Assembly (NCBI RefSeq): GCF_018128905.1
Contig: NZ_CP063808.1
Span: forward strand, 1,674,001 to 1,738,000
Reading direction: 5' to 3'
Origin: Streptomyces sp. A2-16
Lineage (GTDB): Bacteria; Actinomycetota; Actinomycetes; Streptomycetales; Streptomycetaceae
Length of the DNA: 64,000 nt
Numbering within the stretch: the first letter of the stretch is position 1; every line of letters starts with the position of its first letter. Below, piece by piece: positions 1 through 8,792 of the stretch. Under the pieces are notes generated by a model. The model had not been told where the DNA came from. It saw only the letters and a list, made by a program, of their open reading frames with translations, and ran no database searches. Made by a program: the position numbers and the translations under genes.

Positions 1-380
1 GCCGCAAGCCGCGTACGGCGGCAAGGGGACGGGGTGGGGGGTGTCCGCCCGCAGCGGCCGGCGTCCGGCATCCCGTACTGCTGGATCGACAGCTACCGCC
101 GGACCGAGGACGGATACCCCCCACCCCGGCCCCGACCCCACCACCGGGGCCCATGCGCTACGCACGCCCCCACCGAACCCGCAGCTGCGCCGCAGGCATC
201 CAGGGGCGCGGGACTGTGTCCATATGCGGCTCCGCCGCGTGGGCGCAAAAACCCCCGCCCCCACCGAACCCGCACCCGCATGGCCGCCCCCAACTCGCCC
301 CACCCCAGAATCTCCACTTTCGTGTGGATATCGAACCCCTAGCAAAGGCTCGAGAACTCCTCACTCAACCGGAGGGCGCC
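1..380. other. Intergenic region upstream of cslA, contains an interspersed repeat
   Basis: No gene is supported here. The sequence is C-rich and low in complexity up to about 320, and reading frames through it look like artefacts of GC bias. It holds a dispersed-repeat copy (165-274), described separately. The stretch just before cslA, about 300-360, is somewhat more AT-rich and may carry the promoter, but no convincing -10/-35 pair was found. The left part may belong to the downstream region of a gene outside the window. Confidence 0.6.
165..274 (+). repeat. Interspersed intergenic repeat element, copy 1
   Basis: A 19-bp sequence (CGCCCCCACCGAACCCGCA) occurs at 165-183 and again at 256-274. 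Between them lies a GGGGCGCGGG segment followed by TGCGGCTCCGCCGCG at 225-239 and GGGCGC. The same order of blocks, with one mismatch in the 15-bp core, occurs on the minus strand at 62163-62240 inside an ABC transporter gene. I recall similar sequences scattered through intergenic regions of Streptomyces chromosomes. That is memory and was not searched. Confidence 0.6.
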
Positions 381-2147
381 GTGCGGCCGGAGGGCTACGA
401 CTACGACACCTACAGCCACCTCGCCGGGCCGCTCACGGAACCGGACGGTTCGGCGTACCAGGTGCGGTACACCTCACTCCTCTCCCGCGAACCCCGCCGA
501 ATACGCGCCGTCCTGCTGATGAGCCTCGCCCCCCTGCTCACGGCCGTACTCCTCGTCTACCTCGTCTGGCCCACCCACTGGGTGGAGCGCGAGGGCGGCC
601 CGCGGTGGATGGTCCACCTGGACATCGTGATGCTCATAGCCATCGGCCTCATCGAACTGTTCATGGTGGTCAACGTCGTCTCCGTCGCCCACGCCACCCT
701 CGTGGCCCGCGACCCGATCCCCGTCGTCCCCGAGACCGGCACCCGCGTCGCCTTCCTCACCACGTACGTCCCCGGCAAGGAACCCCTCTCGATGGTCCGC
801 GCCACACTGGAAGGCGCCACGAGGGTCACCCACACCGGCCCCCTGGACGTCTGGCTCCTCGACGAGGGCGACGACGAGCAGGCCAAGGCCCTGTGCGCGG
901 AGCTCGGCGTCCGCCACTTCACCCGGCACGGCGTCCCGGAGTGGAACAGGGCCAAGGGCGTCCACAAGGGCCACACCAAGCACGGCAACTACAACGCGTG
1001 GATCGCGATGCACGGCGGGGAGTACGACTTCTTCGCCTGCGTCGACACCGACCACGTCCCGCTCCCCGCCTTCCTGGAGCGGATGATGGGCTACTTCCGC
1101 GACCCGGACGTCGCGTTCGTCGTGGGACCGCAGGTCTACGGCAACTACCACCACCCCGTCACCAAGGCCGCCGAGTCGCAGCAGTTCCTCTTCCACGCCC
1201 TGATCCAGCGGGCCGGCAACCGCTACCGCTCACCCATGTTCGTCGGCACCAACAACGTCGTACGCATCGCCGCCATCCAGCAGATCGGCGGCCTCCAGGA
1301 CTCCGTCACCGAGGACATGGCCACCGGCTTCGAGCTGCACCGCCACCGCAACCCGGTCACCGGGCGCCACTGGCGTTCCGTCTACACCCCCGACGTCCTC
1401 GCCGTCGGCGAGGGCCCCGCCTCCTGGACCGACTTCTTCACCCAGCAGCTGCGCTGGTCGCGGGGGACGTACGAGACGCTCTTCAAGCAGTACTGGAAGG
1501 CGCCTTTCAGCATGCCGCCCGGGCGCCTGTTCTCGTACACGCTCATGCTCGTCTACTACCCGATGACGGCCGTCAACTGGCTTCTCGGCATCCTCAGTTG
1601 TGTGCTCTTCCTGTGGTTCGGCGCCTCCGGCACCCAGGTCGCCGCCTCCGTCTGGCTGATGCTCTACAGCGACGCGGCCGCCCTGCAGATCGCCCTCTAC
1701 CTCTGGAACCGCCGCCACAACGTCTCCCCGCACGAGCCGGAGGGCTCCGGGGGCCTGGCCGGCATGGCGATGTCGGCGCTGTCCGCCCCGATCTACCTCA
1801 AGTCCTTCGGCGAGGCGCTCGTCAGGAGGCCCAGCCGTTTCGTGGTCACCCCCAAGGGCGGCGACGCCAGCACCGACCGGCTGCTGACCTTCCGTATCCA
1901 CCTGTTCTGGGCGTTCGTCCTCGCGACCTCCCTGGGCGCCTCGGTCGTTCTCGGCCACACCCACGCGGCCATGCGCACCTGGGCGGTCCTCGCGACGGCG
2001 ATCGCGCTGGCGCCGGTCGCGGTGTGGGGAGCGACGCTGCTCAAGGAGCGCCGGGAACGGCAGACCCTCCCCGCGGGCGCGCGAGTGGTCGACGAACCGG
2101 CCCTCGCCACCTCCTCCGGCTCCGGCACCACGACAGGGGGCAACTAG
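381..2147 (+). CDS. cslA: Cellulose synthase-like family 2 glycosyltransferase CslA
   Basis: A membrane-embedded processive glycosyltransferase of about 588 residues. In S. coelicolor and S. lividans CslA makes a beta-glucan-like polymer at hyphal tips. Two N-terminal membrane helices (about residues 36-60 and 78-100) precede the GT2 domain. That domain shows the DEGDD nucleotide-binding block (near residue 160), DTDH (222), the TED catalytic base motif (310-312) and a QxxRW motif (QQLRW, about 355). Several membrane helices follow. The GTG start at 381 was chosen because GGAGGG lies 5 bases upstream; an in-frame ATG at 153 falls inside the intergenic repeat. The gene is followed after 3 bp by glxA, so the two are probably one transcript. 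Confidence 0.88.
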   Translation: MRPEGYDYDTYSHLAGPLTEPDGSAYQVRYTSLLSREPRRIRAVLLMSLAPLLTAVLLVYLVWPTHWVEREGGPRWMVHLDIVMLIAIGLIELFMVVNVVSVAHATLVARDPIPVVPETGTRVAFLTTYVPGKEPLSMVRATLEGATRVTHTGPLDVWLLDEGDDEQAKALCAELGVRHFTRHGVPEWNRAKGVHKGHTKHGNYNAWIAMHGGEYDFFACVDTDHVPLPAFLERMMGYFRDPDVAFVVGPQVYGNYHHPVTKAAESQQFLFHALIQRAGNRYRSPMFVGTNNVVRIAAIQQIGGLQDSVTEDMATGFELHRHRNPVTGRHWRSVYTPDVLAVGEGPASWTDFFTQQLRWSRGTYETLFKQYWKAPFSMPPGRLFSYTLMLVYYPMTAVNWLLGILSCVLFLWFGASGTQVAASVWLMLYSDAAALQIALYLWNRRHNVSPHEPEGSGGLAGMAMSALSAPIYLKSFGEALVRRPSRFVVTPKGGDASTDRLLTFRIHLFWAFVLATSLGASVVLGHTHAAMRTWAVLATAIALAPVAVWGATLLKERRERQTLPAGARVVDEPALATSSGSGTTTGGN

Positions 2148-2150
2148 GCC

Positions 2151-4106
2151 ATGGCGTACCAGCCGTCCCAGAAGACCAAGAGAACCGTCCTCGGCATCGG
2201 CGGCCTCGCGATCCTCGCCGGGCTCAACGCCCCGGCCGCGCTGGACTTCGCGGGCGAGAGGTACCACGCGTACCGGATCGCCCAGCCCGAGTACCGGGCG
2301 AAGTACGGCAGTTGGCGGCAGATCGACATCCCCGAGGAGTACCGCACCAACGCCATCCACGCGGCGCTCCTGCACACCGGCAAGGTGCTGATCGTCGCGG
2401 GCTCCGGGAACGAGCAGAGCAAGTTCGACGAGGGCTCCTTCGACACCGTCCTGTGGGACCCGAAGGCGGACACCTTCAAGAAGATCCCCACTCCGGACGA
2501 CTTCTTCTGCTCCGGGCACGCCCAACTCCCGGACGGCAGGCTCCTGGTGGCCGGAGGCACCGCCCGCTACGAGCTCCTCGACAGCGAGGTCGACCGGGCC
2601 GGCGGCGGCATGCGCGTCAAGAACGAGAACCCCGACAAGGCGGTGTTCCTGAAGAAGGGCACCCGCTTCCGCTCGCCCGCCGGAGTCGAGTACGTCAGCA
2701 GGTTCGACGTCACCGTGCCCAAGGCCAAGCGCACCCAGAAGATCACCTACAACCGGGCCGGGGTGATGCAGCCCTGGCAGACCAAGGTGACCGCGAGCGA
2801 GGTGCGGGTCTTCGTCGAGGCCGCGGAGAAGGGGCCGATGTCGGTCACCGAGAAGCGGGCGCAGTACGAGGTCGTCGGCCTCAAGGGCAAGGACGCCGAC
2901 AACACGTACGGGCTGAGCGAGAAGATCACCATGGACAAGCAGGACTTCCAGGGGATCCGCGCCGCCTACGAGTTCGACCCGCGCGCCGAGCGGTACGTCC
3001 CGGTCGACCCGATGGCCAAGGCCCGCTGGTACCCGACCCTGGTCGGTCTCGACGACGGCCGCGTCCTCGCCGTCTCCGGCCTCGACGACGTCGGCGTGAT
3101 CGACCCCGGCGACAACGAGATCTACGACCCGAGGACCAAGAAGTGGTCCCCGGGCCCCAAGCGCTACTTCCCGACCTATCCCGCGCTCTTCCTCACCAAG
3201 GGCGGCAAGCTCTTCTACCCGGCCTCCAACGCCGGTTACGGCCCCGCCGACCAGGGCCGCGAGCCGGGCCTGTGGGACCTGAGGACCAACACGTTCCACA
3301 AGGTGCCCGGCCTCAGGGACTCCGACGCGACCGAGACGTCCGCTTCGCTGTTGCTTCCGCCCGCGCAGGACCAGAAGGTGATGATCCTCGGCGGCGGAGG
3401 TGTCGGCGAGTCGAAGAAGTCGACCCCGCGCACGGCCGTCGTCGACCTGAAGAAGGACAACCCCGTCTTCAAGGACGGCCCCAACCTCCCGCAGGGCACG
3501 CGCTACCTGAACAGCGTGATCATGCCCGACGACACCGTCTTCACCGCGAACGGCTCCGAGGACTACCGCGGCCGCAGCGCCAGCAACATCCTCAAGGCCC
3601 AGTTCTACGACCCCAAGGGCAATGTCTTCCGGGCGGCCGCGTCCCCCACGGTGGGCCGCAACTACCACTCGGAAGCGCTGCTGCTGCCGGACGGAAGGGT
3701 CGCCACCTTCGGCTCCGACCCCCTCTTCGACGACCAGCAGAACACCAAGCTGGGCCACTTCGAGCAGCGCATGGAGATCTTCACCCCGCCCGCCCTGCAC
3801 CGGAACGCCACCGACAGGCCCGTGCTGAAGGCGGGTCCGCAGCTGCTGGACGCACACCACCGGGCGACCTACCGCACCGATCACCCCGAACGGATCGTCG
3901 CGGCCCGGCTGATGCGGCCCAGCGCGGTCACCCACACCACCGACGTCGAGCAGCGCTCCATCGCACTCGGCCTGACCAGGAGCCCGGACTCGGTGACCGT
4001 GGAGGTGCCGAGGGACCGGTCCCTCGTACCGCCCGGCTGGTACATGCTGTTCGTGACGGATGCCGACGGCACACCGTCCGAGGCGAAGTGGATCCAGGTC
4101 AAGTGA
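2151..4106 (+). CDS. glxA: Radical copper oxidase GlxA (galactose oxidase-like)
   Basis: A 651-residue extracytoplasmic copper oxidase that acts with CslA in making tip glycan. It has a short N-terminal signal anchor (about residues 11-30), a Kelch-type propeller, and a C-terminal galactose-oxidase-like domain. Cys120 in FFCSGH fits the cysteine of the Tyr-Cys cofactor. Tyr294 in ARWYPT aligns with the cofactor tyrosine of galactose oxidase, with Trp293 beside it. NYHSEALLLPDGR near residue 505 carries a likely copper-binding histidine. Assignment of individual residues is by motif similarity, not structure. The gene starts 3 bp after cslA and converges on cslZ with only 4 bp between the stop codons. 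Confidence 0.9.
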   Translation: MAYQPSQKTKRTVLGIGGLAILAGLNAPAALDFAGERYHAYRIAQPEYRAKYGSWRQIDIPEEYRTNAIHAALLHTGKVLIVAGSGNEQSKFDEGSFDTVLWDPKADTFKKIPTPDDFFCSGHAQLPDGRLLVAGGTARYELLDSEVDRAGGGMRVKNENPDKAVFLKKGTRFRSPAGVEYVSRFDVTVPKAKRTQKITYNRAGVMQPWQTKVTASEVRVFVEAAEKGPMSVTEKRAQYEVVGLKGKDADNTYGLSEKITMDKQDFQGIRAAYEFDPRAERYVPVDPMAKARWYPTLVGLDDGRVLAVSGLDDVGVIDPGDNEIYDPRTKKWSPGPKRYFPTYPALFLTKGGKLFYPASNAGYGPADQGREPGLWDLRTNTFHKVPGLRDSDATETSASLLLPPAQDQKVMILGGGGVGESKKSTPRTAVVDLKKDNPVFKDGPNLPQGTRYLNSVIMPDDTVFTANGSEDYRGRSASNILKAQFYDPKGNVFRAAASPTVGRNYHSEALLLPDGRVATFGSDPLFDDQQNTKLGHFEQRMEIFTPPALHRNATDRPVLKAGPQLLDAHHRATYRTDHPERIVAARLMRPSAVTHTTDVEQRSIALGLTRSPDSVTVEVPRDRSLVPPGWYMLFVTDADGTPSEAKWIQVK

Positions 4107-4110
4107 GCTG

Positions 4111-5103
4111 TCAGCGGCGGGAGTTGGCGGCGAGTCCCAGGGCGTACTCGGGCCACCACCGGCCGGCGTCGGGGCCGCCCTCGCAGGTGCCGTCCGACTC
4201 GCCGGGCCGCTTGATCCACAGATAGGCGTCGAGGGCGGGCTCGCCGGTGTCGGTGGTGGGGCGGGTGCCGAGGGCCCGGCCGGGCGGGTTGCACCAGGCG
4301 CCGGGCAGCGGCCCGTTGCCGTTGCGGCTGCTGTCGACGACGAAGTGCTTGCCGCCGAGGCCGGCGGAGAGCCGGAGGCCGTACTTCCTGGTGACCGCGT
4401 CCGTCTGGAAGTTGGAGACGTTCAGGGAGAACCCGTCGGCGTGCGCGACGCCCGCGCGCGTGAGCGGCCCGACCAGCCTGTCCGGCTCCCGGATCCAGGC
4501 CGGGTTGCCCGCGTCCAGGTACACCTTCGTGCGCGGCTGCTGCTTGAGCCGGGTGACCGCCTCGCTCAGCAACCGCTCCCGCTCGGGCGCGTACCCGGCC
4601 GGGGTGCAGCCGTCCACGAGGTGCGCCACCGCGTCCGGCTCCAGCACCACCAGCGCCTTCGCCCCGCCGAGCGCCTCGGCGAACTTCCCGATCCAGGCCC
4701 GGTAGGCGTCCGCGTCCGCGGCCCCGCCCGCCGAGTGCTGACCGCAGTCGCGGTGCGGGATGTTGTACGCCACGAACAGCGCCGTACGCCCTTCCTGGGA
4801 CGCCGAGGCGGTGGCCGCCTTGATCATCGGGGCCGGGTCGATCTCGCCGGCCGGCCACAGCGCGGCCGGCTCGTCGGCGATCCGCCGCAGCAGAGCGGCG
4901 TCCTCGGTACGGCCCTGGCGCCGCCACAGCTCGATCTGCTGGGCGGCCGAGCTCGCCGGGTCGACCCAGAACGGCTGGGCGGCGCTCGCCTTCTCGGAGG
5001 CCGCGCCGGCGACGGAGGCCTCGCCGATGTCGGGCGCGGACGAACAGCCCGCCGCGAGCCCGAGCACCGCGAGCGCCGCGAGGGTGTGGATCAGCCGGGG
5101 CAT
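4111..5103 (-). CDS. cslZ: Glycoside hydrolase family 6 endoglucanase lipoprotein CslZ
   Basis: A 330-residue secreted glucanase, probably trimming or remodelling the CslA product. The N-terminus is a lipoprotein signal with lipobox LGLAAGC, so it is likely anchored to the outer face of the membrane. GH6 signatures are present in order: YNIPHRDCGQ, LEPDAVA (catalytic acid region), YLDAGNPAW, VVDSSRNG, WCNPPGRALG and WIKRPGESDG. The ATG start has GGGAG 6 bases upstream. It is convergent with cslA-glxA; a GH6 gene beside cslA-glxA is the usual arrangement in streptomycetes. The proposed substrate is inferred from the family and neighbours. Confidence 0.87.
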   Translation of the reverse strand: MPRLIHTLAALAVLGLAAGCSSAPDIGEASVAGAASEKASAAQPFWVDPASSAAQQIELWRRQGRTEDAALLRRIADEPAALWPAGEIDPAPMIKAATASASQEGRTALFVAYNIPHRDCGQHSAGGAADADAYRAWIGKFAEALGGAKALVVLEPDAVAHLVDGCTPAGYAPERERLLSEAVTRLKQQPRTKVYLDAGNPAWIREPDRLVGPLTRAGVAHADGFSLNVSNFQTDAVTRKYGLRLSAGLGGKHFVVDSSRNGNGPLPGAWCNPPGRALGTRPTTDTGEPALDAYLWIKRPGESDGTCEGGPDAGRWWPEYALGLAANSRR

Positions 5104-5247
5104 GCTGCTCCCTGGGGCGGAGGTGACAGTCAGTGATCAATCGTGACATAAGCGAGTGATTCACCCTGGAAGGGACATGGTCGCGGGCCCCCGTCTGAAA
5201 GGCGAGACGGTGCTGACCACGATGTGACCGGCCGGTAAGGTCGAGCC

Positions 5248-5757
5248 GTGCCGAAGCCGCTCAGTCTTCCCTTCGACCCCATCGCCCGCGCCGACGAGCT
5301 CTGGAAGCAGCGCTGGGGAAACGTGCCGTCCATGGCCGCGATCACGTCGATCATGCGTGCGCACCAGATCCTGCTCGCCGAGGTCGACGCGGTGGTCAAG
5401 CCGTACGGGCTGACGTTCGCACGGTACGAGGCGCTGGTGCTGCTCAACTTCTCCAAGGCGGGCGAGCTGCCGATGTCGAAGATCGGCGAGCGGCTCATGG
5501 TGCATCCGACGTCCGTCACCAACACGGTGGACCGGCTCGTGAAGTCGGGGCTGGTCGACAAGCGGCCCAACCCCAACGACGGCCGCGGCACCCTGGCTTC
5601 CATCACCGAAAAGGGCCGCGAGGCCGTCGAGGCCGCCACGCGGGACCTCATGGCGATGGACTTCGGGCTCGGCGTCTACGACGCGGAGGAGTGCGCGGAG
5701 ATCTTCGCGATGCTGCGGCCGCTGAGGGTGGCCGCGCGGGACTTCGACGAGGACTGA
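5248..5757 (+). CDS. MarR-family transcriptional regulator
   Basis: A 169-residue winged-helix regulator. The central part (about residues 55-120) has the MarR pattern: LPMSKIGERLMVHPTSVTNTVDRL forms the helix-turn-helix (shown here only as a description of the region), and the following wing contains DKRPNPNDGRG. The start is GTG at 5248. It lies 40 bp ahead of a small membrane protein and upstream of icmA on the same strand, so it may be cotranscribed with them. Its ligand and targets cannot be read from the sequence. Confidence 0.8.
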   Translation: MPKPLSLPFDPIARADELWKQRWGNVPSMAAITSIMRAHQILLAEVDAVVKPYGLTFARYEALVLLNFSKAGELPMSKIGERLMVHPTSVTNTVDRLVKSGLVDKRPNPNDGRGTLASITEKGREAVEAATRDLMAMDFGLGVYDAEECAEIFAMLRPLRVAARDFDED

Positions 5758-5800
5758 CCCGCGGGAAGATCGCCCGGAAGGCGTGGTTACGCTCGTAGGC

Positions 5801-6139
5801 ATGAAAAAGAGCGTGCTGACCCGCTACCGCGTCCTGGCCTACGTCACCGGTGTGCTGCTGGTCCTGCTGTGCCTGAGCATGATCGCCAAGTACGGCCTCG
5901 ACATCGACGGTGCCGCGGACTTCACCCGCGTCGTCGCGATCGCGCACGGCTGGCTGTACGTCGTCTACCTCGTCTTCGCCTTCGACCTGGGCTCCAAGGC
6001 GAAGTGGCCGGTCGCCAAGCAGCTGTGGGTCCTGCTCGCCGGGACGATTCCCACCGCCGCCTTCTTCGTGGAGCGGAAGATCAGCCACGAGCTGGAGGGC
6101 AAGCTCACCGACGGGACTCCGGCGCCCGTCAAGGCGTAA
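5801..6139 (+). CDS. DUF3817-type small integral membrane protein
   Basis: A 112-residue protein with about three membrane helices (roughly residues 9-30, 43-62 and 72-92), matching the DUF3817 pattern with RYRVLAYVTG at the start and AIAHGWLYVVYL in the middle. Function is unknown. I chose the ATG at 5801; a GTG at 5783 is in frame but would add six residues with only a poorly spaced GAAGG. It sits between the MarR gene and icmA on the same strand. Confidence 0.7.
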   Translation: MKKSVLTRYRVLAYVTGVLLVLLCLSMIAKYGLDIDGAADFTRVVAIAHGWLYVVYLVFAFDLGSKAKWPVAKQLWVLLAGTIPTAAFFVERKISHELEGKLTDGTPAPVKA

Positions 6140-6214
6140 ACCCCCACCGCCGTACGGCACGCGTACGGCGGTCGTCCATCGCCTTTACCAGGACGTCCCA
6201 GTAGCTTCGATGGT

Positions 6215-7915
6215 ATGGACGCTGACGCCATCGAAGAGGGCCGCCGACGGTGGCAGGCCCGGTACGACGCCTCGCGCAGGCGGGAGGCGGACTTCACCAC
6301 GCTCTCCGGTGATCCCGTGGAGCCGGTGTACGGGCCACGGCCGGGCGACGCGTACGAGGGTTTCGAGCGGATCGGGTGGCCGGGGGAGTACCCCTTCACG
6401 CGCGGGCTGTATCCGACCGGCTACCGGGGGCGGACCTGGACCATCCGGCAGTTCGCCGGGTTCGGGAACGCCGAACAGACCAACGAGCGGTACCGCAAGA
6501 TCCTCGGCGCCGGCGGTGGCGGCCTCTCGGTCGCCTTCGACATGCCGACGCTGATGGGCCGGGACTCCGACGACCCCCGCTCGCTCGGCGAGGTCGGGCA
6601 CTGCGGGGTGGCCGTCGACTCCGCGGCCGACATGGAGGTCCTGTTCCGGGACATCCCCCTGGGTGACGTGACGACGTCCATGACGATCAGCGGGCCGGCC
6701 GTGCCCGTCTTCTGCATGTACCTGGTCGCGGCCGAACGGCAGGGCGTGGATCCCTCCGTCCTCAACGGCACGCTCCAGACGGACATCTTCAAGGAGTACA
6801 TCGCGCAGAAGGAGTGGCTCTTCAAGCCCGAGCCGCACCTGCGCCTCATCGGCGACCTGATGGAGTACTGCGCGGCCGGCATCCCCGATTACAAGCCGCT
6901 GTCCGTCTCCGGGTACCACATCCGCGAGGCCGGTTCGACGGCCGCGCAGGAGCTGGCGTACACGCTCGCGGACGGGTTCGGGTACGTGGAGCTGGGGCTG
7001 TCGCGCGGACTGGACGTCGACGTGTTCGCGCCCGGGCTCTCCTTCTTCTTCGACGCCCACCTCGACTTCTTCGAGGAGATCGCCAAGTTCCGCGCGGCTC
7101 GGCGCATTTGGGCGCGGTGGATGCGGGACGTGTACGGCGCGCGGTCCGAGAAGGCGCAGTGGCTGCGGTTCCACACCCAGACCGCGGGGGTCTCCCTGAC
7201 CGCGCAGCAGCCGTACAACAACGTCGTCCGTACGGCCGTGGAGGCGCTCGCGGCGGTTCTGGGCGGGACCAACTCGCTGCACACCAACGCCCTGGACGAG
7301 ACGCTCGCGCTCCCCTCCGAGCAGGCCGCGGAGATCGCGCTGCGCACCCAGCAGGTGCTCATGGAGGAGACCGGGGTGGCCAACGTGGCCGATCCGCTGG
7401 GCGGTTCGTGGTTCGTCGAGCAGTTGACGGACCGGATCGAGGCCGACGCGGAGAAGATCTTCGAGCAGATCAGGGAGCGGGGGCTCCGGGCGCATCCCGA
7501 CGGGCGGCATCCCGTCGGGCCCATCACCTCCGGCATCCTGCGCGGCATCGAGGACGGCTGGTTCACGGGCGAGATCGCCGAGTCGGCCTTCCGCTACCAA
7601 CAGGCCCTGGAGAAGGGCCAGAAGAGGGTCGTGGGCGTGAACGTCCACCACGGGTCGGTCACCGGGGACCTGGAGATCCTGCGGGTGAGCCACGAGGTGG
7701 AGCGGGAGCAGGTGCGGGTGCTGGCCGGGCGGCGGGCGGAGCGGGACGAAAGCGCCGTAGGCATCGCCCTGGAGGCCATGCTCGCCGCCGCGCGGGACGG
7801 GTCCAACATGATCGAGCCGATGCTGACCGCGGTGCGGGCGGAGGCGACCCTGGGGGAGATCTGCGGGGTGCTGCGGGACGAGTGGGGGACGTACACAGAA
7901 CCGCCTGGGTTCTGA
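6215..7915 (+). CDS. icmA: Isobutyryl-CoA mutase large subunit IcmA
   Basis: Catalytic alpha subunit of the coenzyme B12-dependent mutase that interconverts isobutyryl-CoA and n-butyryl-CoA, linking valine catabolism to butyryl-CoA supply. The protein is 566 residues, the length I recall for Streptomyces IcmA. It carries Phe80 (TIRQFAGF) and Gln198 (EYIAQKEW) where methylmalonyl-CoA mutase has Tyr89 and Arg207; these two substitutions are the known markers of ICM specificity. It has no C-terminal B12-binding domain, which must come from a separate small subunit (IcmB) not encoded in this window. No clear ribosome binding site precedes the ATG, and TAGCTT 7 bases upstream suggests a possible leaderless transcript. 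Confidence 0.93.
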   Translation: MDADAIEEGRRRWQARYDASRRREADFTTLSGDPVEPVYGPRPGDAYEGFERIGWPGEYPFTRGLYPTGYRGRTWTIRQFAGFGNAEQTNERYRKILGAGGGGLSVAFDMPTLMGRDSDDPRSLGEVGHCGVAVDSAADMEVLFRDIPLGDVTTSMTISGPAVPVFCMYLVAAERQGVDPSVLNGTLQTDIFKEYIAQKEWLFKPEPHLRLIGDLMEYCAAGIPDYKPLSVSGYHIREAGSTAAQELAYTLADGFGYVELGLSRGLDVDVFAPGLSFFFDAHLDFFEEIAKFRAARRIWARWMRDVYGARSEKAQWLRFHTQTAGVSLTAQQPYNNVVRTAVEALAAVLGGTNSLHTNALDETLALPSEQAAEIALRTQQVLMEETGVANVADPLGGSWFVEQLTDRIEADAEKIFEQIRERGLRAHPDGRHPVGPITSGILRGIEDGWFTGEIAESAFRYQQALEKGQKRVVGVNVHHGSVTGDLEILRVSHEVEREQVRVLAGRRAERDESAVGIALEAMLAAARDGSNMIEPMLTAVRAEATLGEICGVLRDEWGTYTEPPGF

Positions 7916-7933
7916 GCGGGACCGGGGCGGGCC

Positions 7934-8560
7934 TCACTCGGGGGTCGCCGCCGCGAGCCCCGTCAGCAGCACCTGGGTGAAGCCGTGCACCCACGCCTCG
8001 TCCGCCGGTTCCGCGCTGACCAGCGTCCGGTGGACCACCGCCCCCGCCACCATGTCGAAGATCAGGTCGACCGTGCGGGCCGCCTCCGCGGGGTCCGCCT
8101 CCGGAGGGAGCTCGCCGCGGGCCTGGGCGCGTTCCCGGCCTTCGAGGACCAGCCGTTTCTGGCGGTCGACGATCGACGAGCGGATGCGCTCGCGCAGCGC
8201 GTCGTCGCGGCACGACTCCGCGACCACCGCCATCAGGCCGTTCTTCGCCTCCGGGCGCGCCAGGATCGCCGCGAACTGCAGCACCACGCCCTCGATGTCG
8301 GCGGCGAGGGTCCCGCTGTCGGGGAGTTCCAGTTCGTCGAAGAGCTCGGCCACCGCGTCGACGACGAGTTCGTTCTTGCCGGCCCAGCGGCGGTAGAGGG
8401 TGGTTTTCGCGACCCCCGCACGGGTAGCCACATCTCCCAGCGTGAGCTTCGACCAGCCCAGCTCCACCAGCGCCGCCCTCGTCGCCGCGAGGATCGCGGT
8501 GTCCGCGGCGGCGCTGCGCGGGCGTCCTGTGGCGCGCGGGGCGGGGGTGCTGCTCTGCAT
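7934..8560 (-). CDS. TetR-family transcriptional regulator
   Basis: A 208-residue repressor-type protein with an N-terminal TetR helix-turn-helix (about residues 20-65; LTLGDVATRAGVAKTTLYRR contains the recognition helix) and a variable ligand-binding C-terminus. ATG at 8560 was chosen over an upstream start that would add about 59 residues running through the operator. TATGGT lies 6 bp before this ATG, so the transcript may be leaderless. The gene is convergent with icmA and divergent from the thioredoxin-TPR gene. A perfect palindrome at 8644-8660 between the two divergent genes is its probable operator. Confidence 0.82.
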   Translation of the reverse strand: MQSSTPAPRATGRPRSAAADTAILAATRAALVELGWSKLTLGDVATRAGVAKTTLYRRWAGKNELVVDAVAELFDELELPDSGTLAADIEGVVLQFAAILARPEAKNGLMAVVAESCRDDALRERIRSSIVDRQKRLVLEGRERAQARGELPPEADPAEAARTVDLIFDMVAGAVVHRTLVSAEPADEAWVHGFTQVLLTGLAAATPE

Positions 8561-8643
8561 CCCACGACCATAACGGGCGGTTCCTGTGTCGCAGTGAGGG
8601 AGATCACCGGGGTGGGGTACCGAGCAGGCACGCGGTGCCATTA

Positions 8644-8660
8644 CGCTACGACTCGTAGCG
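8644..8660. promoter_or_regulatory. Probable TetR operator, perfect 17-bp palindrome
   Basis: CGCTACGA-C-TCGTAGCG reads identically on both strands. It lies 84 bp upstream of the TetR start and about 130 bp upstream of the thioredoxin-TPR start. Autoregulation is the usual arrangement for such a site; control of the divergent gene is possible but not shown. Confidence 0.7.
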
Positions 8661-8792
8661 AAAGCTCGCGGCGGACGTACGCGGGTGACGGAACGCACGG
8701 CGTGGGGTGGGGACCCGGCGTCAGGGCCGCGCTGCACGACCGGCTTTCACAACGCTTTTCACAGACGCGCGCGCACGGGGGAGGATAGACGC

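Noticed and set aside
41..4225. Very long open frames overlapping cslA and glxA, including one of nearly 1400 codons
   Set aside because: They are rich in Arg, Pro and Gly with no domain, and arise because stop codons are rare in off-frames of GC-rich genes. The true genes have family motifs and ribosome binding sites.
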